From IMG/VR virus record IMGVR_UViG_3300048588_000476, positions 1 to 64,000 of that record: DNA of 64,000 bases. One strand, written 5' to 3'. The notes under the pieces were generated by a model that did not search any database, was not told where the DNA came from, and saw only the letters and a program-made list of their open reading frames with translations. Below, one piece after another: positions 15,321 through 25,900 of the stretch. Positions within the stretch are counted from its first letter, which is position 1. Every line of letters begins with the position of its first letter. The translations under genes and the position numbers were made by a program. The stretch is from a virus.

Positions 15321-15767
15321 CTACCCCTGCTTATAGTTGTAAATCTCGATGGTGGGAGTCCCGAATTCCCGCAGCAACTCGATGATTTCGATGCACCTGT
15401 CCACCGCCGGCTTACAGTTCCCGACCCACCCCTTGTCGATCCGCTGCTCTTTCCCCACGAGGATGCACCCTTCCGTGTCGGATGCGGAGTTGCCTCCATG
15501 GATGCGGATCGCCGTGAAGTCCCGTACGTTGCTCAGGAGAGGAAGCCGGATTCCGAACCGATGGCTCAGGGTGACGGTAATGGGGTACGTGCCGCTCGGA
15601 ATCGCTGTCTTGCCCGGGATTTTCATGGTTCGCTCCCACTTCCACCGACCCCCGATCATCTGCTCCCGCACTGGGTCCTCCAACGTGTACCCGATCAGCT
15701 CGCCCTCAACGTGCAGCTCCCCCATGGTGTATTGCCCTGTCAGCAATGTACGGTGAAGTACGAACAT
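15321..15767 (-). CDS. DUF5675 protein, probable endolysin
   Basis: 148 residues. DUF5675 signatures: T-L-E-D-P-V-R, K-I-P-G-K-T-A-I-P-S-G-T-Y, then I-R-I-H-G-G-N with S-D-T-E-G-C-I-L-V-G. The H, the D and the C of these motifs form a conserved polar cluster. The family often sits in phage lysis cassettes and is thought to act on peptidoglycan; activity is inferred from position next to holin and spanins. No signal peptide. Confidence 0.75.
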   Translation of the reverse strand: MFVLHRTLLTGQYTMGELHVEGELIGYTLEDPVREQMIGGRWKWERTMKIPGKTAIPSGTYPITVTLSHRFGIRLPLLSNVRDFTAIRIHGGNSASDTEGCILVGKEQRIDKGWVGNCKPAVDRCIEIIELLREFGTPTIEIYNYKQG

Positions 15768-15768
15768 G

Positions 15769-16266
15769 TCAGTCCTTCCGAAGGTGTTCGATAACCTGCG
15801 AGATGATGGTGGCTGCCGCCCCCACTACGACCGTGATCTGCACCCAATAGTCTTTCACCCAGCTAAACGATCGCTTGGGGGCGGGGCGGAAGATGGGTTC
15901 TTCGACGGGGGATGCCGGGGAAACCTGCGAGAGAAATGCCATAAATCCGCCTGCCCCGTCCACGAGCGCGACAACCCGCACGTTTGCCCATACCACGGCA
16001 CCCCGTTTTGTAAGGTACCTTTTTGCCATGTCGTAACCTTCGACTCGACTATCGGCGACATCGCGCGCCATCTCGACATCATCTCCCACGTCGTCCGGAT
16101 GTGTAATATCTTGGAACCGCCGTTTCTCCAGTTCGGACTCCGTATACTGTAGAAAACGGCATAGGGCAGGGTTAGCGCGTAAGAAAGTACCATCCTCAGC
16201 CACAATGGCAACCCCCACCACGCTCGATTCCCACCACGCACCAATAATCGTTTCATCGGACGGCAT
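15769..16266 (-). CDS. PAS-domain protein with C-terminal membrane helix
   Basis: 165 residues. Residues about 8-105 read as a PAS sensor domain: S-S-V-V-G-V-A-I-V-A-E-D-G-T-F-L, then N-P-A-L-C-R-F-L, the F-x-D-I-T-H-P-D-D signature and G-A-V-V-W-A-N-V-R-V. A hydrophobic helix at about 138-158 (I-T-V-V-V-G-A-A-A-T-I-I) anchors the C-terminus. No kinase or other output domain. Its place directly before the endolysin, one base away, suggests a sensor tied to lysis or to the cell envelope. The longer upstream frame is shadow sequence; ATG 16266 is chosen because the PAS starts there. Confidence 0.75.
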   Translation of the reverse strand: MPSDETIIGAWWESSVVGVAIVAEDGTFLRANPALCRFLQYTESELEKRRFQDITHPDDVGDDVEMARDVADSRVEGYDMAKRYLTKRGAVVWANVRVVALVDGAGGFMAFLSQVSPASPVEEPIFRPAPKRSFSWVKDYWVQITVVVGAAATIISQVIEHLRKD

Positions 16267-16286
16267 CCTCGGCACGATACGCCTCG

Positions 16287-17930
16287 TTAGACTGTTACGT
16301 ATATTGTTGTTGGGTTCAGTCTTACTTGGGTTTCTGAAGTGGTTGATCGGATGACTATCTGCGCCAGCACCGCCCCCGCTGGCAACGATGTAGGCGGGAA
16401 CCCCTCCGCCGTGCTCGACCCAGTAGATGCCCCCACCGCTGCCCACACCGCTTGCGCTACTGCCGCAGCAGTAGCTGCGGCAACCGCGACCCCGACTCCT
16501 GACTCGATGGAGCTGAGAACATCGGATGTCGCCAACGCAACGGCGCTGCCTGCAGCAGTCCCCACCGCCGCCACGACAGTACGGGACACCGCCTCTGCAA
16601 GGGACGAGCCCGCAGAAGTAACCGATCGGGGCTCGTACGCGGAGACTTCTGTACCGTCCGCCGTCGCGGTCGCAACGCCTGTGGACGTCGCTGTTCGAAA
16701 ATGGATGCTCTGGGATACGCCAAGGGCGTCTGGCCCCCCGGGAGTGGCCCCCGCCGCTGCCCAAACGGACCTTCCTGTGGCTGCTGCCGTGGATGTGCCG
16801 ACAGAAGAGCCCGTGGCTTCAGCAAACCCAGACGCGGCGTCAGTTCCAGTCGCGAGCGCCGTCGCCGCCCCGACAGAAGCCCCGACCCCCGCCCAGACAG
16901 CCCGCGCCGTAGCCGACGCCGTTGCTGCTCCGGCGGACGCCCCCACAGCCGCGGTGATCCCTGCTGCCGCATCAATGCCATCAGCGAGCGCGTCAGAGGT
17001 GCCGACGGAGGTGCCGACCCCCGCCCAAAGGGCCTGTGACTGGGATGACGCTCCGGCCGTGGCAATACTGGACGCCACTGCAGCAACCACGGTCCGGGAG
17101 GTTGCGGAGACTGTCGGCGCCGCAGTAGATGCACCGACTACTGCCCACGTGGCTTGGGAAGTAGCGGAAGCCGTGGCGACCCCGACCGAGGCCCCTACCC
17201 CGTTGGTAGTGCCCCCGCTCGCCGCGGAGAAAAAGAACATCGAGGCGGGCTTGTCTTCTTCGAAGAGCTGGCCCGGGGCGCCTGTGAGCGACGCCATTTC
17301 CCCAATAGTCAGCACCCGCCCGGCGAACTCAGCGTAGCCAAGAATGGTGGCGTTGATGGATTCGGTGTTGTCCGACCGGCCAAACAACGACCCGGTATCG
17401 ATCGTAAACGTCTGCGTAGACGACCCGGACCCGCAGACGTTGCCGTCAGCAAAAAATCGTGCCGTGGTGCCGTCGTAGGTAACGCCAACAACGGACAGCT
17501 TGCCTACCGCAAGTCGCGCATTCGACGAGACGCCGATACTGACAACCGCTGCCCGCAGCAGCTCGTGCTCGCCCCCCGCCGTAATTCGCCACTGAGAGCC
17601 GTTAGTGGACCCGCTTACCGTGCTTGTAATGATAGTTCCGGTAGCCAGACCGTCCGGAACTACAAGCGCGATTCGCGAAAACGTCTGCCCCTGCCCGATA
17701 CCGGACATCCGCAGATTGCCGAACGAGCTGTACACCCCAAGCGCGCCCTGCCGCACGTTCGGCGTCGGGCCACTCAAGCTCACGAACCGCGCTTGCCCGA
17801 CAGCGTCAACAAACCGCTCGCCCATCGGGTACAGCAACGCAGACAGCCCGCGCGCCCGCCATCGCGCAGATGGCGCTAGAAAGACTCTAGGCCATACGTG
17901 CCGCGCGCCCGGTGCTACCCCGACTGTCAT
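16287..17930 (-). CDS. Virion/tail protein with lectin-like N-terminus and Ala-Gly repeats
   Basis: 547 residues. The first ~240 residues look like a concanavalin-like jelly roll (L-S-V-V-G-V-T-Y-D-G-T-T-A-R-F-F-A-D-G). Then about 14 imperfect units of roughly 18 residues of the form V-G-A-S-x-G-x-A-T-A-x-A-T, with W-A in many, run to residue ~510. Such Ala/Gly/Val repeats are common in phage tail and fibre proteins. Probably a surface-exposed virion protein. ORF start GTG/ATG at 17930, following the gene at 17934. Confidence 0.6.
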   Translation of the reverse strand: MTVGVAPGARHVWPRVFLAPSARWRARGLSALLYPMGERFVDAVGQARFVSLSGPTPNVRQGALGVYSSFGNLRMSGIGQGQTFSRIALVVPDGLATGTIITSTVSGSTNGSQWRITAGGEHELLRAAVVSIGVSSNARLAVGKLSVVGVTYDGTTARFFADGNVCGSGSSTQTFTIDTGSLFGRSDNTESINATILGYAEFAGRVLTIGEMASLTGAPGQLFEEDKPASMFFFSAASGGTTNGVGASVGVATASATSQATWAVVGASTAAPTVSATSRTVVAAVASSIATAGASSQSQALWAGVGTSVGTSDALADGIDAAAGITAAVGASAGAATASATARAVWAGVGASVGAATALATGTDAASGFAEATGSSVGTSTAAATGRSVWAAAGATPGGPDALGVSQSIHFRTATSTGVATATADGTEVSAYEPRSVTSAGSSLAEAVSRTVVAAVGTAAGSAVALATSDVLSSIESGVGVAVAAATAAAVAQAVWAAVGASTGSSTAEGFPPTSLPAGAVLAQIVIRSTTSETQVRLNPTTIYVTV

Positions 17931-17933
17931 GCC

Positions 17934-18392
17934 TTACGGCGCCGGTCCGTACGCAATCGGCGTCATTTTGATCGCCCAGCCCGTAGACACCTGTTGCCCT
18001 GCCGTATTAAACAGGTACACCTCACCTTTGCGCGGCAGATTGACCGCCGTCGCTTCCACTGTCTGCGCTGCAGTCTGGTTGAGCATGTTGAAATGCCCGA
18101 CAACGCGGTGCGGGTAGGCAGTGGTCGGAACGGGCGCGTCCGTCGTGCCGTCGATGTCCATCGGGCGCACGACAATCTGAATCGCACCCAACGCCGTGAA
18201 CGCACTTGCGCACGAACAGGTCAGTGTGAAGATGGCGCGGTCCGTGTCGGCGGCATCTGTCGACGTCAAATCATACTGCGTCGAAGCAGCCACGCTCAGC
18301 GCGTTGTTGGCGATTGCCGTTCCGCCGCTCGACTCCAACGTGATCGTTGTCGCCGAAAACTTCCGGACCGCATCGTTTGTGCCGATCGGCAT
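17934..18392 (-). CDS. Putative virion structural protein
   Basis: 152 residues, beta-rich, Thr/Ala-rich (F-S-A-T-T-I-T-L-E-S-S-G-G-T-A). GGAGG lies just before the ATG. Between tail genes; no catalytic motif, no family recognised. Confidence 0.6.
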   Translation of the reverse strand: MPIGTNDAVRKFSATTITLESSGGTAIANNALSVAASTQYDLTSTDAADTDRAIFTLTCSCASAFTALGAIQIVVRPMDIDGTTDAPVPTTAYPHRVVGHFNMLNQTAAQTVEATAVNLPRKGEVYLFNTAGQQVSTGWAIKMTPIAYGPAP

Positions 18393-18401
18393 GTCGCCTC
18401 C

Positions 18402-18941
18402 TTACTGGTTCAATAGCGCACTGATTTCCGACGCCGTGAGGATGCCGTCCCAGTTGAGGCGCCACGCCGTCACCCCGCTAGTGCCAGCGTCGGTGCCGCC
18501 CAGCTTCTGTTCAGCCCACGTGGCATTGCGCGTCATATCGTTGAGAATGACCGATCGGCTACCGCTGTTCGTCGCCCCGCTGAAGATGTCGGCAATGGCG
18601 CTTCGAACCTTGGCCCGTGTCGGGTCCATGACCCCAACGCTTTCCATCAAGTCAAACGCCTGACGCTCCGCCACACTGCGCCCAATGTAGTCCGAAATGT
18701 TTACCGCTTCGAACAGTTCGAGCCCCGTGTATGTCGTCTTCCACACCTTCTGCACTGGCGAGGCAATCGCGTTGCAGTAATTGGCGATGGCAGTGTCATC
18801 CCGGATCAGAACGTTGGCCGCTAGTGCCGGTTCGGACAGAATCGCGGCCCGCAGGGTGTTTTTCTGCTGGTTGTTCATTTCGGCTCCAGAGGCAATCCCC
18901 GCAATGAGGATCAGGACGGTGGCAAAAAAGGCACGAATCAT
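18402..18941 (-). CDS. Conserved phage protein with signal peptide or dual start
   Basis: 179 residues from ATG 18941, which has AAGGAG six bases upstream. The first 20 residues (A-F-F-A-T-V-L-I-L-I-A-G-I-A-S-G-A) form a typical signal peptide with A-x-A-like cleavage. An internal ATG (M-N-N-Q-Q, codon 22) has its own GGAG with six-base spacing and matches where related phage proteins start, so both an exported and a cytoplasmic form are possible. The body is helical with no known catalytic motif. Confidence 0.6.
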   Translation of the reverse strand: MIRAFFATVLILIAGIASGAEMNNQQKNTLRAAILSEPALAANVLIRDDTAIANYCNAIASPVQKVWKTTYTGLELFEAVNISDYIGRSVAERQAFDLMESVGVMDPTRAKVRSAIADIFSGATNSGSRSVILNDMTRNATWAEQKLGGTDAGTSGVTAWRLNWDGILTASEISALLNQ

Positions 18942-18950
18942 GGCGGCTCC

Positions 18951-19382
18951 TTAGTCTTCGGTGACAGTGCTGGCCGTCGTCAGGCGCGGGATCACGCTGA
19001 CAGCCATGGTGATGGGCGGGGTTACACCGCCGGAGTACAGCACCTTGCCGGCGCCCGACGCTGCTGTACCGACCGACCAATGCGTGATGGCGCCGCCGGG
19101 GGAGGCCGTGCACGCGTTGAAATCGATGTTGGCGACCGGGCTCGCCGAGCTGCCCGTGACCGTCCATCCGCCTGACGTGCGCGCTACGGGAACCCGCGCG
19201 TAGCCCGTATACGCCGTTTCGCTGGTAGTCTGGTCCCCCGCCTCCGGGCTACCGGTGTGGAGCGCTACGTAGGTATTGGTGATCGGGCTGGACGATGCAT
19301 TGTCCGCAATGTTGGCAATGGCGGTGCCATTGAGAAACAACCGCAGTACGTCGTTTTCGAAAGTATCGCTCTTACCAGACAT
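18951..19382 (-). CDS. Putative tail/fibre-associated protein
   Basis: 143 residues. N-terminus (F-E-N-D-V-L-R-L-F-L-N-G-T) and the Y-V-A-L-H-T-G-S-P and Y-T-G-Y-A-R-V-P motifs match a common phage tail-protein pattern (short fibre or tail-tip domain). Located among virion genes. Confidence 0.6.
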   Translation of the reverse strand: MSGKSDTFENDVLRLFLNGTAIANIADNASSSPITNTYVALHTGSPEAGDQTTSETAYTGYARVPVARTSGGWTVTGSSASPVANIDFNACTASPGGAITHWSVGTAASGAGKVLYSGGVTPPITMAVSVIPRLTTASTVTED

Positions 19383-19392
19383 GGTGCACTCC

Positions 19393-19992
19393 TTATGTGG
19401 TCACTTCTTGAGTCACTGCCACTGATCCTCGCATCAATGTGGTCACTACCCCGGAGCTAGACACCAGCTCCAAGTCGTAAACCCCGGACCGCCACGTGTA
19501 CGCCGCGGTGTCGGTTGCAGAGATGGTGACAGTGATCGCCTTGTTTGCATTGTCCAGCAAGATGCCGGAGTTCTCGGTAGTGAGGGACGCCAGCTCAGTG
19601 CCCCCCACAAAATCACGGATGGTCATCCGGGCGGTGTACCCGGACAGTGTCTGCGGGGTGTAGTAGACGAGCGAGCCCCCGGAGGTGTACGCGTCGTACC
19701 CCGCAGAACTGACGGCAGGGAGCGCAATGGTGTCTGCGCTGAGCACCGTGGCCGTCTCGAACTCCGACCCCCGGGGCGGGTATGTTCGGGCGTTGATCTG
19801 GGACATTCCCCCGGCAGATATTACGGCTACCCGCCACCCTTCGGGTACGCCATGCGCCACGGACGTGATGACAACAGGCGTGGCCCGCGCGATTCCGGTG
19901 ATCGCCTTGGTCGTCAGTAGCGAAGTCTCCCAGCGCACGATCTGCTCGAAGGTGTTGCCCTGCACGATGGTGAGTTTCTGCTTGGTCGCCAT
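19393..19992 (-). CDS. Putative virion structural protein
   Basis: 199 residues from ATG 19992, which follows the stop of the giant gene by two bases (TGATCATGG); an in-frame GTG at 19998 is an alternative. Beta-rich, with two domain-like halves: L-T-I-V-Q-G-N-T-F near the N-terminus and Y-T-A-R-M-T-I-R-D-F later, reminiscent of phage baseplate or fibre connector domains. Not recognised with certainty. Confidence 0.6.
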   Translation of the reverse strand: MATKQKLTIVQGNTFEQIVRWETSLLTTKAITGIARATPVVITSVAHGVPEGWRVAVISAGGMSQINARTYPPRGSEFETATVLSADTIALPAVSSAGYDAYTSGGSLVYYTPQTLSGYTARMTIRDFVGGTELASLTTENSGILLDNANKAITVTISATDTAAYTWRSGVYDLELVSSSGVVTTLMRGSVAVTQEVTT

Positions 19993-19994
19993 GA

Positions 19995-22900
19995 TCACCT
20001 GTAGGGGTACACGCCCTGCTTCCCGGTCGCCACGTCCCGGGGCGAGCCCGGCAGTCCGGTGCGAAGGCCGACGGCGAAGTCACGATCGGCGCGGGTGAGC
20101 CCTTGGTACACAGATGTGAGTGTAACGCGGAACGCGGGATTCGTGGTATTGAAGGCGTCAATTTCCGCTTGCGCTTCGCGCGCCGCGTCGGGGTCCTTGG
20201 CGTCGATGGCCTGTCGCATCTTGGTTCGGAGCTGCGTCTGACGGCGCCCCATGAGTTGCTCGCGCGTGTTCTCGGCGTACTGCTTCTCCCGCTGGGACTT
20301 CAGCACCGCCGGGGTCAGCCCCGCGCCCATCTGGAAGATGTCCCACGAGTTCAGCTCGACAGGAATCTTGTTGCCCTTGCTGTCCTTGGGGTAGCCGTCG
20401 TTCACCGCCTCGAACGCCTTGATGAGCCCCTTGATTGCGTTGGGGGCTGCGATCTCGACCACCTTGGCGCCGGGCAGCCCAGCGTCCGCAGCATCCACCG
20501 TACGCGCGGCCATGCCCAACAGCCCAAACGCTGGCCCTGCGGAATCAACCGCCAACGCTGCCACTCGGTCTTCCCACCGACGCCGGTCAGCCAGAAACGC
20601 GCTAAACGGTAGCAAGTCCTGCATGCCCGAACGCGAGAGGTCGACGCCCAGCGCCCGTGGAAGCCCCTTAGCGAGAACCTCGCCCGCCCCCTCGCCAAAA
20701 GTCCCAGCCAGCCATGTTTGATACGCCACCTTGGCATCGTAGGGTTCGTCGTCATCGCCCAGCATTGTCTCAAGCGCACGGGCAATCACCGTCGCCATCG
20801 GGAGCCCTAGAGAGCCCGCCAGAACCCCCGTGGTGGTCATCACCCCGGCAAACAGGCGGCGGTTCTCGCGAAGCATTTCTTTGGCCCGCGTGTTGTACTC
20901 CTCGTCCGTCTCCGCAGGATCGCGTACCGGCTTCACCGTCGCATTCTTGGCGGTGCGGGCCAGCATCTCGATCATCTGCACGGAGTAGGAAGCGAACTGC
21001 GTGACCAACGGGGTCACCGGCCCGAGAAAGCCGTGAGTGCCGAGCTGTCGACCCTTGTTGGCTACGGAGTAGTCGAACTGCGTCTTGTCGACCATGTCCA
21101 TGGCGTACGTCTCTGCACTGGCCTGCGCGCTGTCTGTCATGCGGGCAAACTTCGGGTCCTTCTGCCGCTGCAGTTCGAGATTGTACGCGGCCAGCGTCGT
21201 CACCAGCCGGTTCAAGATTTCGCCGTAGTGAGCGCCAACCCCGATCGCCATGGACAGCCGATGCGTCCGGCCCGTCTGCCCATCGGCCACAGCATTGATG
21301 TGGGAGTAGTACGTGCCGTCGATACGGGCAGTATCGAACGCCTGCTTCAGTGCACTCGCCTCGCCGTAGGTCAGCCCGTAGTCCTTGAAATTGGCCTTCG
21401 GCCCGCCCAGCTCCAGTTCGAGGTACGGGCGTAGGGAATTTTCCTTCGCCATCGCCATCAACAGGGACCCGGCTTTCTTCTGGGCGTAGACCATCGCCGC
21501 CATGGATTTCACAAACCCGTGGCGAGCGCCCAGCGTGGGCAACGTCAGCTGGAACGGCTGCAGCAAGTTCGTCAGCAGATACGCCGGGCTCATGCCCAGA
21601 TAGAAGTTGTGGGACACCGCGTTGACGGAGGACACCCACGGCAGCTCGTTCGTGTCGTACTCCTGCGCGTCGCGCCGCTTGACCTCCTCGAAGATGTCGC
21701 GCGCTCGCACCGCGGCGCGGACGTCCGTCCCCCGCTCCAGCTCCGCCACCTGCGAGGCCATGGCCTTCATCGCGTCGTTCAGCAGCGGGGTGAATTTCAG
21801 CCGGGACAGCCGGTTGATCGAGATGACGCTGCGCTTCGCCCAGCTACGGGGGAGCGCCGAACGGTCGTAGCCCGCCACTTCCTTCCGCTTGACCATCACC
21901 CGCTTGGGAGACATCTCCGGCAGCATGCTGATGTACATGTCCCGCATGGAAAGTTTCAGCCCGGCCTTCTGTGCATCTGACAGGTCAGTGCGCCCGTCGA
22001 TCCGCTCGTACAGGCGCTTGATGACCTCGAACGTCTCGCGGAACTCGCGCGGCAGTGCTTCTGCCAACCGCCCCTGCGAGAAAGTCGGCTCCTTATTGGA
22101 GTTGACCTGTTCATGCAGCGGCACCCCGGCGGCGGTCTTCCGGCTCTTGACGTCCGCCACGGCAGCTGCCAGCTCGCCCTCGGTCTCGAACCGCTGGAAC
22201 ACCCGCTCGTTGTTCTCGTCGTTGTACCGCAGGTAATACTCTCCGAAGCGGCCGATGTGGAAGTACGTGCCATCCATGGCCTTGAACGCGGAGTGCAGGG
22301 GCTTGAACATGTCCTGCGCCTCTTTGCCCAGCCGCCCGTTCATCAACGCATCTTCCATCTGCGCCGTCGTGGAGTCGCGCGTGATCCCCGCCTGACTGGC
22401 CTCGCCGAACAGGTCGATGATGTTCACCAGCGCCGCCTCGTATTCCTGCTTGGCAAGGTTCTCCGTGAACTCCAGCTTCTCGCGCAGAATCTTCTGCCCG
22501 CCGCTCGGCGCCAGCGCCTGCCACAGCTTCATGACCTCGTCGTACTGCACGCGGAGCTTGGCGTTGTTGCCGTTCTTGTCCGTGGTCATGTAGCCGCGCT
22601 GCTTCTCGAACGCCACGCGCGGGTTGATGTGGAGCGACGTGATGTCGTCCATGGCCTTCAGGAACACCTCACCCTGCGTCATCCCGGCGATAGTCGACGC
22701 CTGTCCGCCGAACTTGCGCGCCCAGTTGTCGTATCGTGCACGGGTGTGGTCCGCGTTGCGCTTCAGCCCGTTGGCAAAACCCGCGGCGAGGTTCTTCACT
22801 TCCGTGAAAGCGCGCATCTGTGGGAACTGGTCGCCGAACGTCCACGCAAGGTTCTTGAGGGTGGACCACCCCAACGACGTGCGATGCAGCCAGCCAGTCA

Positions 22901-25900
22901 GCGTCAGCGACCCCGTCTTTACCTGCGCGGGAATCTTGTCGCTGACCTTGGTGAGGTTGCCCGCCCACGCAGATGCACCGTCCAGCGCCACTGCGGGGCT
23001 GCCCTCGATCCGAGCGACGTATTTCTTCACCCGCGCGTAATCCGGCGTTTCTTGCCCCAACACCTCCAGCACTTCGCTGGTCTGGCCGACTACTTTGTCG
23101 AACCATGACGTTGCTGCTGTGCGCGGCCCCATCCCGAGCAGCGAGCGCCCCCACGCAATGAACTTGTCCCAAAACGTGACGGGAACAACTTCTTCCGCCC
23201 CATATTGCTGCCCCAACATCCATACTCGAAGTTCTGGATTGGTTAGCGCGTAGGTTAGAAATTCATCACGGCTCTTCGCCGGTTCCCGCAGCCACACAGG
23301 CGCGTCATCTCGTTCGAGCAAGGGCGCCGCCTTGGCTCGGAACTCGCGCCAGAGCGTCTCAAACTCTTTGAGCACGCGGTCGCCTTTGGACCCGCCCATG
23401 ATCGCCTGCCCCGCCTTCCGCATATAGACATCCAGCACCGCGAACCGGGCGAATACGACCGCATGCACCATCTCGTGCAGAAAGATTTCCTCGCTGACTC
23501 CTGCGCCAGAATCCGGCACGTCGCGAAGATACACAGCGACCCCGCCGTTCTCAGTGTCGTACTGCGCCAGCCCCATGTTCTGCCCTTGCGCAATACTCAT
23601 GGGCGCCAACGTGTCGGGCTTCGCCAAGATAAGCGACATGGTGCTTTTTGCAGGCAGCAGCTTGCCCAACGTTGCCGCCAGTCGACGGTACCAGTTGTTG
23701 GTGCTGTTGGCTTCGATCCACCCCAGCGCCCCGCGAATGTCCCCGTTTTCCATCAACTTTCGCAGAGGCGCGCTGACGGGCTGCGGGTCAGAGCCCAACA
23801 CTGCAGACGAAGAACCTATCGAGTTTTTGGCGGACTGCAGTCGAGCCATACGCGCTGCTTCCGCATCCGCTCTCCGCACGTCGGCATCCTCCGATGCATC
23901 CTCGACAATGCCGAACAGCTCCGGATTGACTTTGCGGTTTGCCCGCGTGCGCTCTGCCATTGCTTCTTTATTGGCTTGGCGCACTGCCTCGTTGTGCTCG
24001 CGCGTCATCTGCGCTTTGGTCTCGGCCGCGAGCTTTTCCTGGGCGTTCATGCGCTCCAGCGTACGTTTCACGCGGGCAAGAGACTCTTTTGCCGCCGCCA
24101 TTCCGGGGTGGTTCGCGTGCTGCTCAAGAACTTTCTGCGCCATCACCGCGGCTTCGGTCGGCTCCCCGCCCTTACCCTTCGACACCTGCTCTGCTTCTTC
24201 CATGAGGTACAGCAACGCGCTGACGTGCGCCGACCTCGACTGGTTTGGATCGATCAGAAACTTGACTGCCGAGCGCACATGCGCCACCGGGGAGTCCGGC
24301 GTCTCTTTCTTTTTCGGCGTTGCCTTGGGCTCAGTGACGGTTTTGACTTCGGTCTTCGCCCCTTCCTTCTTGACCTTGGCCCGGAGCGCCTTGGCTTTCT
24401 GTTCCTTGGTCTGGGGGGCTTCTGTGGTTGCGGCTACTTCCGCCAGCATCCCGGCCAACCGGCTGGCGAGCTGCCCAATTCGACGCTCCGTCCGCCCCGC
24501 GGCCTTGGTGCTTCTCTCCGCTTCGGGGTAGCTCTGCAGCGCTTTGATGTACGCCGCCAGCGTAGTTCTTTGCTCCGCCGGGGTACTTGCCTCTTTATGC
24601 GCTTTGCGCGCGGCCTTTACGCGCTCCATCGCTGCAATGTACTCCGGGGACGGGCCGTGCGTCGCCATGAGCGCAAACATCTGCTGCGCGATACCTTCCT
24701 GCGCTACCCGGTTTCCTTGCGCCCGCGCTTCCTTGTACGCTGCACTCAGCGCTTTGAATTTCTGCTCGTATTCGTCCGCTGCCTTTGTTTCGGGCGCGGG
24801 TTCTTCCTTATCCGGCATCTGCCCGTCAGCAGTCTTGCCGGTCTTACGGCGCGTGTACCCGGCTTCCTTCAGCTTCTCACTGCGGGTTTTCGGCTTCTCT
24901 TCCACCTTCGGTGCAGGAGCGGACTCCACCTTGGCTGCCGGTGGAGTCTCTACCTTCGGTGCTTCCGGCGGCTTTACTTCGGCGGGAACGGTGCCTTGGC
25001 CTTGCCCGGCGGGAACGGTGCTTTGCCCCCCGCCTTGAACGGGGGCTTCATCCCCATCTTGGGGGGTGGGGCTCCCTTCTTGCCCATCGGTTTCTTCATT
25101 CCGGCTGACGCTTTCATCCTTGCCTCCATTGGCGAGTCGTTGACCCCACAGCTTCAACCCTTCCACCGTCTTCGGCTTCAGGTCCTTGTTTGCAGCAATG
25201 TACGCTTCGACGTCGGCTTGCGTGGGTGCGGGTGTGGCGCGCAACACTGCCGTGACACCTTTCCGCAGCTCGACCGAATTCGACGGGGCCTTGCCTTCCG
25301 GCGCCGTCATGTCCATGTTCGTTGCCAGCCGCTCGGGCGTGACCTCGCGCGTCTTGCGCCCCGACTCCAGCTCCACCCACTTCAGCTCCGACTCCTGCTG
25401 TTCCATGGGGGAGAGCCCGACCGCGCGCCGCAGCGCTTGGTACCGAGCGTTCGAGATGACTACTGTGTCGGTGGGGGCGCCGTTGACCATCGCCGTGGTA
25501 GACGTGGGGAGCCGCCACCCGGCATCCGGGTTGTTCGGGTCGATCGCCGCCGTCATGGCGAGCTGCTTGGCTTGCGCCGCGGTGGCTTTGCCCGAGCCGG
25601 TCGTCAGCTTGCCGTCCGCCGTCACCCCAGAATTCTTGAGCTGCTCGTAGAACGCCGCTGCATCCTCCAGCGTGGCAAACCCCAGCCGGAGCGGTGCCCC
25701 CTTGGTGTTCGTGAACTCCACCGGCACCGTGCTGGACTTCACCAGTCGATTGGCGAGCGTGACAGCCTTGGCCCGCTCCGCTTCGCCCACCGGCAGTTCG
25801 AGCACGTGCCGCGTGAGCCCGCCAGATGCCTGCGTGACTTCGGGGGAGCCCTGTGCACGCGTGATCCGCGTGTCTCCCTTGCCTTCGGTGGCAGGAACCG

